NCBI RefSeq assembly: GCF_004784475.1
Contig: NZ_SRRT01000014.1
Span: 1 to 54,990 of the forward strand
Reading direction: 5' to 3'
DNA length: 54,990 nt
Origin: Streptomyces bauhiniae
GTDB lineage: Bacteria > Actinomycetota > Actinomycetes > Streptomycetales > Streptomycetaceae
The notes beneath the pieces were generated by a model. It searched no databases. It saw only the letters and a program-made list of their open reading frames with translations, and was not told where the DNA came from. The stretch's first letter is position 1. Each line of letters starts with the position of its first letter. Made by a program: the position numbers and the translations under genes. Shown here in pieces: positions 18,801 to 26,026 of this stretch.

Positions 18801-19418
18801 CGCGCCGCCCCCGACCCCGCCGTCACCCTGCGCGCCCTCGCCGACGTCACCGACCCGGCGCTCGCCCGCCGTATCGCCGCCCTGGTCCGGGAGACGGTCG
18901 CGCCCCGCGCGGAGGCCGCCCCGTGCGTCGCCGAGTACGTCGACCGCCGCCTCGGCCTCGGCCCCACCGCCCGCACCGAGCTGCTGCCGCTGCTCACCGG
19001 GTTGCTCGGCAAGGGCTTCGAGGCGCCCCGCGCCGCCCTGGCCGCCGTCCTCGTCGCCCCCGGCACCCCGGCCACCACCCCGCTGCGCCGCGAACTCCTG
19101 GACCTGCTGCTCGCTCACGAACGGGACCCGGACGTTCTGGTCGCGGTCCTGCGCGCGGCCGCCACCCTCCTGGACGGCGACGGCGCGGACCCGGTCGTGG
19201 CGGAGGCCCGCGGGCTCGTCCACCGCACCGCCCGGCTCCTCGGCCGTACCGCCGGGGGCGGCGAGCACCGGCTCACCGGCCTGGTCCGGGAGCTGCCCGG
19301 GTTCGGCGCCCGGCTCGCCCGCTGGCTTGCGGAGGCGCCGGAGGAGTGGGCCGCCGTCGTCGGCCCCGGTGTCCGGCGCGCGATCGAGGAGCGCGCCGGG
19401 ACGCCCGTACCCGCGTGA
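15837..19418 (+). CDS. Degenerate trypsin-like protease domain fused to a P-loop NTPase with helical repeats
   Basis: 1193 aa. Residues 20-200 look like a trypsin-fold domain: VGFLADHHGTLLTSHEAV has the His (His47), but the Asp region reads HGLALV and the Ser motif, normally GNSGGP, reads GTTGGP with Thr160 at the Ser position. A P-loop follows at 274-282 (GDPGSGRTT), with Arg in place of the Walker A Lys, and a Walker B-like LLICLDAPEE. A winged-helix/STAND-like middle has an expanded repeat near 430-530. A long Ala/Leu-rich helical C-terminus could be HEAT or TPR-like. The ATG at 15837 is preceded by GGGGAGG; an in-frame GTG at 15813 is less likely. Such fusions occur in bacterial conflict and signalling systems, but both enzymatic sites look compromised. 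Function unknown. Confidence 0.75.
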   Translation: MAGEGPRTGSGGVGDFADALVQIRDLSGRLRGVGFLADHHGTLLTSHEAVDGLDRLLLRAADDRTRVVDAEAVVPLPRHGLALVRTENLGVAPLPLTVRDRIEAGTYVRIIAGGRREARVLTAAPAAYPAGGRSRVLDDALELALGTAARDALRPGGGTTGGPVLDARTGAVLGVLGASLRAAGRDSGFAAPVRPGGETDPALTALLARNAATVPAYGTDLNLAGVLQLCAASVSQDGPPGTLTGLTGIVERASVARELADFMAGPHPVLALTGDPGSGRTTELAALAARRRRGDAPAPTLWLRGADLRGTDDSVADAVRRALERAAPMAAASGPARTADLGDLDPEPLAALAAREGRPLLICLDAPEEMPPALLPEWATGTAEWLRATGARLVLACGEEFWETAAEQFPARLRLTALTRQEARTARSRYGVPDGALTDADARHPLALRLLSEVRAALPAHAPVRAPDRHGVPDADARHPLALRLRSELPADAPVRPHVVPDGALTDADTRPTLTPRLLSVLPADPPPRPLDRHDVFAAHLDLTCLRVAERIAAANGLDDSAVRRLATRVAGQVHEAARRALGHGLGLLDRESFAAVFPHGRAPARLGGGTGWASAVLDEGLLVRSGGGYRFAHEEFADWVQGTHLDLDEALHVLVHRPRAERPAGVMPVPHHRIGPVVQALLLLGRRRGPRQLAFRLRELADALDLDPGSWWAARLLSRTLLRAPDALPYREELRFLADRLVAWRRAGQAVPGEFGPTFWTALALPDAERFALLRRLVPADPAVAEGAGERYLDAAARLLAADPAAGQPYLTRWFEDERPLPATPHATVATAAQALLHTHRYGALDHLTEALIDSGHRRAVELLAVLAEDEPSAACRAVDRWARDEDPGRRATALVLARRTAPHTGTSADHTLLRRAAHALLARPADRALHGGALALLTVDPVSRDQHLPRALRHFTAGDRGLPPSALLPALATHPDTVLDAFRARLRAAPDPAVTLRALADVTDPALARRIAALVRETVAPRAEAAPCVAEYVDRRLGLGPTARTELLPLLTGLLGKGFEAPRAALAAVLVAPGTPATTPLRRELLDLLLAHERDPDVLVAVLRAAATLLDGDGADPVVAEARGLVHRTARLLGRTAGGGEHRLTGLVRELPGFGARLARWLAEAPEEWAAVVGPGVRRAIEERAGTPVPA
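17130..17440 (+). repeat. Three imperfect in-frame repeats inside the protease/NTPase gene
   Basis: Units begin at 17130, 17250 and 17334 and encode VPDGALTDADARHPLALRLL, VPDADARHPLALRLRSELPA and VPDGALTDADTRPTLTPRLL, each continuing into a PADxPxRP-like tail. Unit lengths are about 120, 84 and 105 bases, all multiples of three, so the frame is kept. The pattern fits recent duplication inside the gene. Confidence 0.72.
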
Positions 19419-19542
19419 ACAGGGGTTTTCGGCGTGCGCCCGGTCACAGGGGGCGTACCGATGCGGAGCCCGGTGACCCGGCATGGCACTCTTGGACCTG
19501 CACAAGAGTCAGACACGGACACGGGTTCGAGGAGCGGTCACA

Positions 19543-20490
19543 GTGCAGCGCTGGCGTGGCTTGGAGGACATCCCTCAGGACTGGGGGCGCAGCGTCGTCA
19601 CCATCGGGTCCTACGACGGGGTCCACCGCGGCCACCAGTTGATCATCGAGCACGCCGTCGACCGCGCCCGCAAGCTGGGCGTCCCGGCCGTCGTGGTCAC
19701 CTTCGACCCGCACCCCAGCGAGGTCGTACGGCCCGGCAGCCACCCCCCGCTGCTCGCCCCGCACCCGCGCCGCTGCGAACTGATGGCGGACCTCGGGGTC
19801 GACGCGGTGCTCGTGCTGCCCTTCACCACCGAGTTCTCCCAGCTCTCCCCGGCCGACTTCGTCGTCAAGGTGCTGGTCGACAAGCTGCACGCCAAGGCCG
19901 TCGTGGAGGGCCCGAACTTCCGCTTCGGCCACCGCGCGGCCGGCACCGTGGACTTCCTCGCCGAGCAGGGCCGGGTCTACGACTTCGAGGTGGAGATCGT
20001 CGACCTGTACGTCACCGGCGCGGCGGGCGGCGGCAAGCCGTTCTCCTCCACCCTGACCCGCAACCTGATCGCCGAGGGCGATGTCGCCGGGGCCCGCGAG
20101 ATCCTGGGCCGCCCGCACCGGGTGGAGGGCGTGGTCGTCCGGGGCGCCCAGCGCGGCCGCGAACTCGGCTTCCCCACCGCCAACGTGGAGACCCTGCCGC
20201 ACACCGCCATCCCCGCCGACGGCGTCTACGCCGGGTACCTGTACGCCCAGGGCGAGACGATGCCCGCCGCGATCTCGGTCGGCACCAACCCGCAGTTCGA
20301 CGGCACCGAGCGAACGGTGGAGGCGTACGCCATCGACCGCGTCGGCCTCGACCTGTACGGGATGCACGTCGCCGTGGAGTTCCTCGCCTATGTGCGCGGC
20401 CAGGCGAAGTTCGACTCGCTGGACGACCTGCTGGTGCAGATGGGCGCCGACGTGGAGCGGTGCCGGGAGATCGTGGCCGCGGACGCGTAG
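19543..20490 (+). CDS. ribF: Bifunctional riboflavin kinase/FAD synthetase
   Basis: 315 aa. Converts riboflavin to FMN and then FAD. The N-terminal adenylyltransferase has GSYDGVHRGHQ (an HxGH-type nucleotide site) and VVTFDPHPSEVV, plus the FRFGHRAAGTVDFL region. The C-terminal kinase domain has RGRELGFPTANVET, DGVYAGYL, the NPQFDG loop and VEFLAYVRGQAKFDS. The frame opens at 19483, but the GTG at 19543, with GAGGAG eight bases upstream, gives MQRWRGLEDIPQDWG and the usual length. In most bacteria ribF directly follows truB; here the large protease/NTPase gene is inserted between them. Confidence 0.95.
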   Translation: MQRWRGLEDIPQDWGRSVVTIGSYDGVHRGHQLIIEHAVDRARKLGVPAVVVTFDPHPSEVVRPGSHPPLLAPHPRRCELMADLGVDAVLVLPFTTEFSQLSPADFVVKVLVDKLHAKAVVEGPNFRFGHRAAGTVDFLAEQGRVYDFEVEIVDLYVTGAAGGGKPFSSTLTRNLIAEGDVAGAREILGRPHRVEGVVVRGAQRGRELGFPTANVETLPHTAIPADGVYAGYLYAQGETMPAAISVGTNPQFDGTERTVEAYAIDRVGLDLYGMHVAVEFLAYVRGQAKFDSLDDLLVQMGADVERCREIVAADA

Positions 20491-20505
20491 CGCTTCTCGA
20501 TGTGA

Positions 20506-20540
20506 AAGGGCGGCCGGTGCGCTGAGCACCGGCCGCCCTT
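20506..20540. terminator. Strong bidirectional terminator between ribF and the type VII locus
   Basis: AAGGGCGGCCGGTGC (20506-20520) pairs perfectly with GCACCGGCCGCCCTT (20526-20540) across a five-base loop. It separates convergent genes, with A's on one side and T's on the other, so it should work on both strands. Confidence 0.9.
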
Positions 20541-20552
20541 CGTTAGGTGGGG

Positions 20553-23525
20553 TTACTGCTGCGGGGGCGCCTGGGGCGGGCCGGGATACGGGTACTGCTG
20601 CGGGCCGGGCTGCGGGGGGTACGGCTGGCCCGGCTGCGGTTGCTGCGGCGGGTACGGGTACTGCTGCTGGCCGGGCACGAACGGCTGGGGCTGCTGAGGC
20701 GGGTAGGGCTGGCCGGGAGCCTGCTGTCCCGGCATCGGCGGCGCGGCGACCGGCGGCGGGTTGCCGTCCCTGGTCCACAGCCCGTGCGCCTGCTGGTGCC
20801 GTACGAAGTCCTCGGCGACCATCGCCGCGAGCGTGAAGTACGCCTCGCGCACCTTGGGGCGCATCATGTCGAGGTTGACCTCGGCACCGGCCGACAGATG
20901 CTCGTCGAACGGCACCACGACCACGCCCCGGCAGCGCGTCTCGAAGTGCGACACTATGTCGTCGACCTTGATCATCTTGCCGGTCTCGCGGACCCCGGAG
21001 ATGACCGTGATCGAGCGGGAGACCAGGTCGGCGTAGCCGTGCGCGGACAGCCAGTCCAGCGTGGTGCTGGCGCTGCTCGCGCCGTCCACCGAGGGCGTGG
21101 AGATGATGATGAGCTGGTCGGCGAGGTCCAGCACCCCGCGCATCGCGCTGTAGAGCAGACCGGTGCCGGAGTCGGTCAGGATGACCGGGTACTGGCGGCC
21201 GAGCACGTCTATCGCGCGCCGGTAGTCCTCGTCGTTGAACGTGGTCGACACGGCCGGGTCCACGTCGTTGGCGATGATCTCCAGGCCGGACGGCGCCTGC
21301 GAGGTGAACCGGCGGATGTCCATGTACGAGTGCAGATGCGGGATCGCCTGCACCAGGTCACGGATGGTCGCGCCGGTCTCCCGGCGCACCCGGCGGCCCA
21401 GCGTGCCCGCGTCCGGGTTGGCGTCGATGGCGAGGATCTTGTCCTGGCGCTCCGAGGCCAGGGTGGAACCCAGCGCGGTCGTCGTGGTCGTCTTGCCGAC
21501 GCCGCCCTTGAGGCTGATCACCGCTATCCGGTAGCAGGACAGCACCGGGGTACGGATCAGCTCCAGCTTGCGCTGCCGCTCCGCCTCCTCCTTCTTGCCG
21601 CCCAGCTTGAACCGGGACGCGGCCGCCGCAGGACGCCCGCTGCGCGTCTTCTGCCGCTTGTTGTTCAGCAGACGGTCGGAGGACAGCTCCACGGCCGCGG
21701 TGTAACCGAGCGGCGCGGCACCGGGATGCGTGGGCTGCCGCTGGTCGTGCTGCACGGGCTGCGGCCACGCGGCACCGGCCCGGGGGTCTACGGGCGGCTG
21801 ACCCTCGGGGCCTTGCGGGAAGCCGTAACCGGGCTGCGGTGCAGGGGAGTTGGGCTGCGGGGAGTCGGTCTGCTGCTGGGGGAAGGCGTAGCCGGGGGGC
21901 GGGGTGGGGGTGGCCGGTGGCTGCGGGAAGCCGTAACCGGCGGGCGGGCTGGGCGGCTGGGGGGAGTCGGTCTGCTGGCGCGGGAAGGTGGGGCCTGGGG
22001 GAGAGGCCGGGGCGGCGGGGGGCTGCTGGGGGAAGCCGTAACCGGGCGCGGAGGCAGCGGTGTTGGGCGGCTGGGGGGAGTTGGTCTGCTGGCGCGGGAA
22101 GGTGGGGCCTGGGGGAGAGGCCGGGGCGGTCGGGGGCTGCGGGAAGCCGTAACCGGGCGCGGAGGCAGCGGAGTTGGGCGGCTGAGGGGCGTCGGTCTGC
22201 TGGCGCGGGGCGGCGACGCCGGGCGGCGAGGCCGGGGCGGTCGGGGGCTGCCCCTCGGGCCCCTGCGGGAAGCCGTGGCCGGGGGGTGGAGTAGAGGCGG
22301 CCGGGGGCTGTGGGAAGCCGTAACCAGCGGGCGCCGCAGGGGGGTTCGTGGGCTGCGGGGAGACGGTCTGCTGGCGCGGGGCGGCGGGGCCGGGCGGCGG
22401 GGTGGGTGCCGTCGGCTGCTGCTGTTGCGGGAAGCCGTAACCGGGCTGCGGCGCAGCGGGGTTGGGCTGTGCGGGGAAGCCGTGGCCCGGTGCGGGCGGC
22501 TGCTGGGGAGCGTTCTGCTGCTGGGGCGGGAAGCCGTAACCGGGAGGCGGGGTCGGCTGGTTGGGGGCCGACTGGTCCCACGCGGCCGGGGCGGGCTGCG
22601 GCGGGGCGGGCGGCTGCTGCGGGGGCGCGGGCGCGTGCGGCGGCTGGCCCGGCATGGGACCGGCCTGCGCGGGCCACTGTGCCGCCGGGGCGGGCGCGGC
22701 GGGCTGGTACGACGGGGGCAACGGGGGGACGCCCTGCTGCGGGGCGGGCGGGGGAGTCCAGGCGGCGGGGGTCTCGGCGGCGGGCTCTGTGGCCGGGGCG
22801 TCCTCGCGCTCGGCGTCGGCCTCCGGGGCCTCGGCCTCCTGCTCGGGCTCGTCCTCGGTGGGCTCGTCCTGAGCGGACTCCGCCTCGGCCGGGACGTCCT
22901 CGTCCTCGGTCTCAGCGGTGGCGCTCGGCTCGTCGTCGCGGTCCTCGGCGGGGGCAGCGGCAACATCCGCGTCCGCACCGGCTGCGTCCGCACTGGCCGC
23001 ACCCTGCGCGTCCGCACCGGCCGCGTCCGCACCGGCCGCGCCCCCGGCGTCCTCCTCGCCGCTGTCCGCCGCGTCCTCGGCCGCCTCCCGCTCCGCGATC
23101 TCCCGCTTCAGCGCGGCGGCGGAGAAGCGCATGGTCGCCCCGGACTCCAAGTCCCCGTTCTCCGGCTCGGGTTCCGGCACGGGCGCCGACGCGTCATCGG
23201 CCCCCTGCGCCTCGAACCCCGTCGGAAGCTGCGGCACCGGCACCGGACTGCCGACCGGCGGCGCGGGCGGAGCGGAGGGCGCGGAAGGGGCGTACGGCGC
23301 ACCGGGCGGCGTCGACGGGAACGGCGGCACCGGAGCAGGCTCACCGGAACCGTGCGTACCCCCACCCGCCGAACCGCCGGAGGCTGACGCGTTCTGCGTG
23401 TACCAGGCGGGCGGCGCGTAGTCGATCGTGAACTCGCCCGTGTTCTCGACGGCCGACTCCGCGTCGGGCTGGTCGTCGTCGGGTGTGGCCCAGCCCCCGC
23501 GCATACCGTCCCGATCGCTGCTCAC
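20553..23525 (-). CDS. EspI-like MinD/ParA-family ATPase of the type VII secretion locus
   Basis: 990 aa. The first ~620 residues are disordered: an acidic Ala-rich stretch (TAETEDEDVPAEAESAQDEP), then about ten G[YH][GA]FPQ repeats in Pro/Gln-rich context. Residues of about 655-900 form a MinD/ParA ATPase with the Walker A KGGVGKTTTTTALG (near 668) and IDANPDAGTLG. A second Pro/Gln/Tyr-rich tail ends the protein. Pro-rich N-terminus plus MinD-like domain, placed at the edge of an ESX locus, matches EspI (Rv3876) of mycobacteria, thought to modulate secretion. The GTG start has AGGAGGAACT upstream. It is transcribed with the two genes to its right. Confidence 0.85.
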   Translation of the reverse strand: MSSDRDGMRGGWATPDDDQPDAESAVENTGEFTIDYAPPAWYTQNASASGGSAGGGTHGSGEPAPVPPFPSTPPGAPYAPSAPSAPPAPPVGSPVPVPQLPTGFEAQGADDASAPVPEPEPENGDLESGATMRFSAAALKREIAEREAAEDAADSGEEDAGGAAGADAAGADAQGAASADAAGADADVAAAPAEDRDDEPSATAETEDEDVPAEAESAQDEPTEDEPEQEAEAPEADAEREDAPATEPAAETPAAWTPPPAPQQGVPPLPPSYQPAAPAPAAQWPAQAGPMPGQPPHAPAPPQQPPAPPQPAPAAWDQSAPNQPTPPPGYGFPPQQQNAPQQPPAPGHGFPAQPNPAAPQPGYGFPQQQQPTAPTPPPGPAAPRQQTVSPQPTNPPAAPAGYGFPQPPAASTPPPGHGFPQGPEGQPPTAPASPPGVAAPRQQTDAPQPPNSAASAPGYGFPQPPTAPASPPGPTFPRQQTNSPQPPNTAASAPGYGFPQQPPAAPASPPGPTFPRQQTDSPQPPSPPAGYGFPQPPATPTPPPGYAFPQQQTDSPQPNSPAPQPGYGFPQGPEGQPPVDPRAGAAWPQPVQHDQRQPTHPGAAPLGYTAAVELSSDRLLNNKRQKTRSGRPAAAASRFKLGGKKEEAERQRKLELIRTPVLSCYRIAVISLKGGVGKTTTTTALGSTLASERQDKILAIDANPDAGTLGRRVRRETGATIRDLVQAIPHLHSYMDIRRFTSQAPSGLEIIANDVDPAVSTTFNDEDYRRAIDVLGRQYPVILTDSGTGLLYSAMRGVLDLADQLIIISTPSVDGASSASTTLDWLSAHGYADLVSRSITVISGVRETGKMIKVDDIVSHFETRCRGVVVVPFDEHLSAGAEVNLDMMRPKVREAYFTLAAMVAEDFVRHQQAHGLWTRDGNPPPVAAPPMPGQQAPGQPYPPQQPQPFVPGQQQYPYPPQQPQPGQPYPPQPGPQQYPYPGPPQAPPQQ
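21815..22550 (-). repeat. Tandem GYGFPQ-type coding repeats in the MinD-like gene
   Basis: Ten copies of G[YH][GA]FP spaced about 15-40 residues apart alternate with RQQTxSPQP segments. At DNA level GGGAAGCCGTAACC recurs on the + strand. The repeats are unequal in length and probably vary between strains. Confidence 0.8.
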
Positions 23526-23742
23526 AGTTCCTCCTGGTGTGGTCGAGCACTTTCATCGCGTGCCGGGCCGACCGGGCCGTACGACGGTCCGGTCCACCGG
23601 TGCTCCCCCCAGGGACGGCGCCCGTCCACAGGTTTCGGCATCGCGCCCGCTCCCAGCCTAATCACCACGAGCCCCACCCCGGCAGGCCCGGTTCACACCC
23701 GGAACGCTCACAACGCGAACAAAGCGGACGGAAAAGGTCGGT

Positions 23743-24510
23743 TCAGTCCATCCGGCGCGGGTTGCCCAGCAGTCCGATCTCGGCGTCGGTGGGCTGCGTC
23801 AGCACGTACTGCCGGTCCCGGTCGGTGCACCACAGGGTGACCCCGTCGGGCAGCCCCGGCAGCGACTCGACCTCGGTACGCGACAGCCCCATCGTGCGCC
23901 CCAGCTCGGCCGCCTCGTCCGGCGAGACCCGCTGGATGCCGGTGAGCCGCGCCTGGCGCAGCAACCGGGGCGCGACCGGGGAGAGATACGGCAGCAGCGT
24001 CACCACCGACTGCCAGGGCCCCGCCGCCACCCGCCCCCGCGGCGGCCGCATCCCGCAGTCCCGCACCACCAGCACCGGCGTGCCCGCGGACGCGCCCTGC
24101 GGAGGCACCCGGCCCACCTCGTACACCGAGAGGCCGTTCTGCCCGCCGCCCATGGCGTGCACCATCTGCATCCACGCCTGCGGCCGGCCGGTCTCCACCG
24201 CGACCCGCGCGCCCGTGGCCGCCGTGCGCAGCGCCAGCACCTGCGCCGTCCACAGGCCGCCGATCAGCACCACGTCGTACGGGGTCGGCCGGTTGACGCC
24301 CAGTACGGCCGGGCGCCCCTCGGTGTCCACGCCGGCCACCACGCCGTCGTCCCCGATGGGCAGCGCCAGCGCGTCCAGTTCGGCGGCGGGCAGCAGGTGC
24401 CGGCCGTGCCGGGGGCCGAGCAGCCCGAAGCCCTGCCGCAGCCGCTCCCCGGCCCGGCGCAGCCCCGACCCCGCGCGCGCGGGCGCCTCCGTCGCCTGTG
24501 TGCTCGTCAT
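23743..24510 (-). CDS. Conserved type VII locus protein of unknown function
   Basis: 255 aa, no signal peptide or membrane segment evident. The start ATG overlaps the stop of eccE (ATGA), so it is translated together with that membrane component. Visible features are an Arg-rich N-terminus (GSGLRRAGERLRQGFGLLGP), a central αβ region (DVVLIGGLWTAQVLALRTAA, then WMQMVHAMGGGQNG), and a C-terminal part with GITRVSP-like and LPDGVTLWCTDRDRQYVLT phrases. I do not recognise the fold. The consistent location beside eccE and the MinD-like gene suggests a cytosolic accessory protein for secretion. Confidence 0.75.
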   Translation of the reverse strand: MTSTQATEAPARAGSGLRRAGERLRQGFGLLGPRHGRHLLPAAELDALALPIGDDGVVAGVDTEGRPAVLGVNRPTPYDVVLIGGLWTAQVLALRTAATGARVAVETGRPQAWMQMVHAMGGGQNGLSVYEVGRVPPQGASAGTPVLVVRDCGMRPPRGRVAAGPWQSVVTLLPYLSPVAPRLLRQARLTGIQRVSPDEAAELGRTMGLSRTEVESLPGLPDGVTLWCTDRDRQYVLTQPTDAEIGLLGNPRRMD

Positions 24511-25841
24511 CGCGCGCCTCCCAGCGGCAACGTGGCCAGCATGCCCGGCAGTTGCTCACGGTCCAGCCGGGCGAGACCCGCCCCGGCGTGCCGGGCCGCG
24601 CCCTCCAGCGAGCGGCGCGCGGCCACGAGTTCGTCGTCGCTGCGTCCCGTCACCCGCAGGTGACCGGTCAGTGCGACCTCCTGCCGCTCCGCGCGCGCGA
24701 GGGTGAGACTGAACGTGGTGGCCAGCGCCGGGGTCGCCGTCACCAGCGCGACGAACTGCGGCAGCGTCTCGCCCCGTTCACCGCCCAGTCGGGGCCAGCG
24801 CCGTATCCAGTACGTGGTGTGCCGCCGGTTGTCGCAGCGCCAGCCGCGCCCGGACTCCTCGGTGCGCCGCTCGCGCCGCTCACCGCGCCCGGCCTCGGCC
24901 GTGACCAGCGGGTTGGCGGAGGCGGAGGTGGCGAGCGCGCCGATCAGCTCCTCCTCGTCGAGGATGGTCGCCCGCATGCCCGCGCCCGTCAGCCGGCTCG
25001 CCAGATGGTCCGCGACCCGCGCCACGCACTTCTGCGCCCCCGCGAGCCCGCCCCCGCGCGCGGCCACGGCCTCCGCGCACAGCTCGGGGTCGAGTTTCAG
25101 CGCGATCCAGGTGATCCGGACGGCCGGAGCGCCCGTCTGCTCCTGCAGCGGCAGGTAGTTGGCGACGGCCACGGACTGCTGGGGGAGGTGCAGTGCGGGC
25201 GCGGGCTGGGTGTGCAGCACCACCTGGGCGGACTCCAGCCGGATGCCGTCGACCTCCAGGGCGTCCCGCACCAGGGCGAGGGGGAGCGGCTGGCGGTTGC
25301 GGTCGGCGCGCAGTGCCGTCGCGTCGGCCTCCACCTGGAGCACGGCGGTGAGGAACGTGCCGTCACCCACCATGCCGACCGGGCGCCGGTCGCGTCCCCC
25401 GTACGAGTAGGTCCGCAGCGCGGGCTCGCACTCGAGCGCGGGCACCAGTGCGGGCTCGGTGCCCGGCGGGACGGGGGTGTTCCTGGCGCGCTGTTGACGC
25501 GCCCTCAACGCCCGTGCGGTGATCAGCCATTCGGGCAGTGTGCGCCCCCGGCGGCGCACCACCGCGAGCAGCACCAGCGCCAGCGCGACCAGTCCCGCGG
25601 GCATCAGCGCGAACGGCGAGATCACCCAGCCGACGACCAGGACGGCGACGGCCAGCTCCAGCAGTACGAGCCGTTGCAGGCGAAACGATCCGACCTGCCC
25701 GCTCGTCGTACGGAAGTGGGTTCCGCCGGAAGCGGGCGGAGTCCCCGACTCCGCCTGAGCGCCCCCCGGCTCCGGCTCGGGCGCGCGAGGCTCCTCGGCC
25801 CGCGCCCGGCCCCGCAAGCGCGACCGCGTAACGGAAGCCAT
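24507..25841 (-). CDS. eccE: Type VII secretion membrane protein EccE
   Basis: 444 aa from the ATG at 25841, which has GGGGGGA seven bases upstream; an in-frame GTG at 25862 is less likely. An unstructured Arg/Glu/Pro-rich start is followed by two hydrophobic helices in the N-terminal third (LVLLELAVAVLVVGWVISPF, LMPAGLVALALVLLAVVRRR). A large soluble domain follows (GDGTFLTAVLQVEADATALR, HLPQQSVAVANYLPLQEQTG). This two-helix plus periplasm- or cytosol-facing domain layout is that of EccE, a peripheral subunit of the ESX core complex. It is divergent from eccB; the 185-base gap contains TAGGGT/CATAGT-like -10 boxes on opposite strands. Confidence 0.86.
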   Translation of the reverse strand: MASVTRSRLRGRARAEEPRAPEPEPGGAQAESGTPPASGGTHFRTTSGQVGSFRLQRLVLLELAVAVLVVGWVISPFALMPAGLVALALVLLAVVRRRGRTLPEWLITARALRARQQRARNTPVPPGTEPALVPALECEPALRTYSYGGRDRRPVGMVGDGTFLTAVLQVEADATALRADRNRQPLPLALVRDALEVDGIRLESAQVVLHTQPAPALHLPQQSVAVANYLPLQEQTGAPAVRITWIALKLDPELCAEAVAARGGGLAGAQKCVARVADHLASRLTGAGMRATILDEEELIGALATSASANPLVTAEAGRGERRERRTEESGRGWRCDNRRHTTYWIRRWPRLGGERGETLPQFVALVTATPALATTFSLTLARAERQEVALTGHLRVTGRSDDELVAARRSLEGAARHAGAGLARLDREQLPGMLATLPLGGAR

Positions 25842-26026
25842 CACCGAATCCCCCCGTATCACTCACAACTCACAGGTCCCGGCATCCCATTCGGGCCCCT
25901 CGAAGGCCCCGGTACCCTACCCGCTCCACCAGCACCGGCGGCCACCATGCATAGTAGAGGGCCGGTCTGACATCGCGGCGCGGGACCGGTGCCCGCCACT
26001 GCGACAACGGGGAGAAGCAGGCACTT

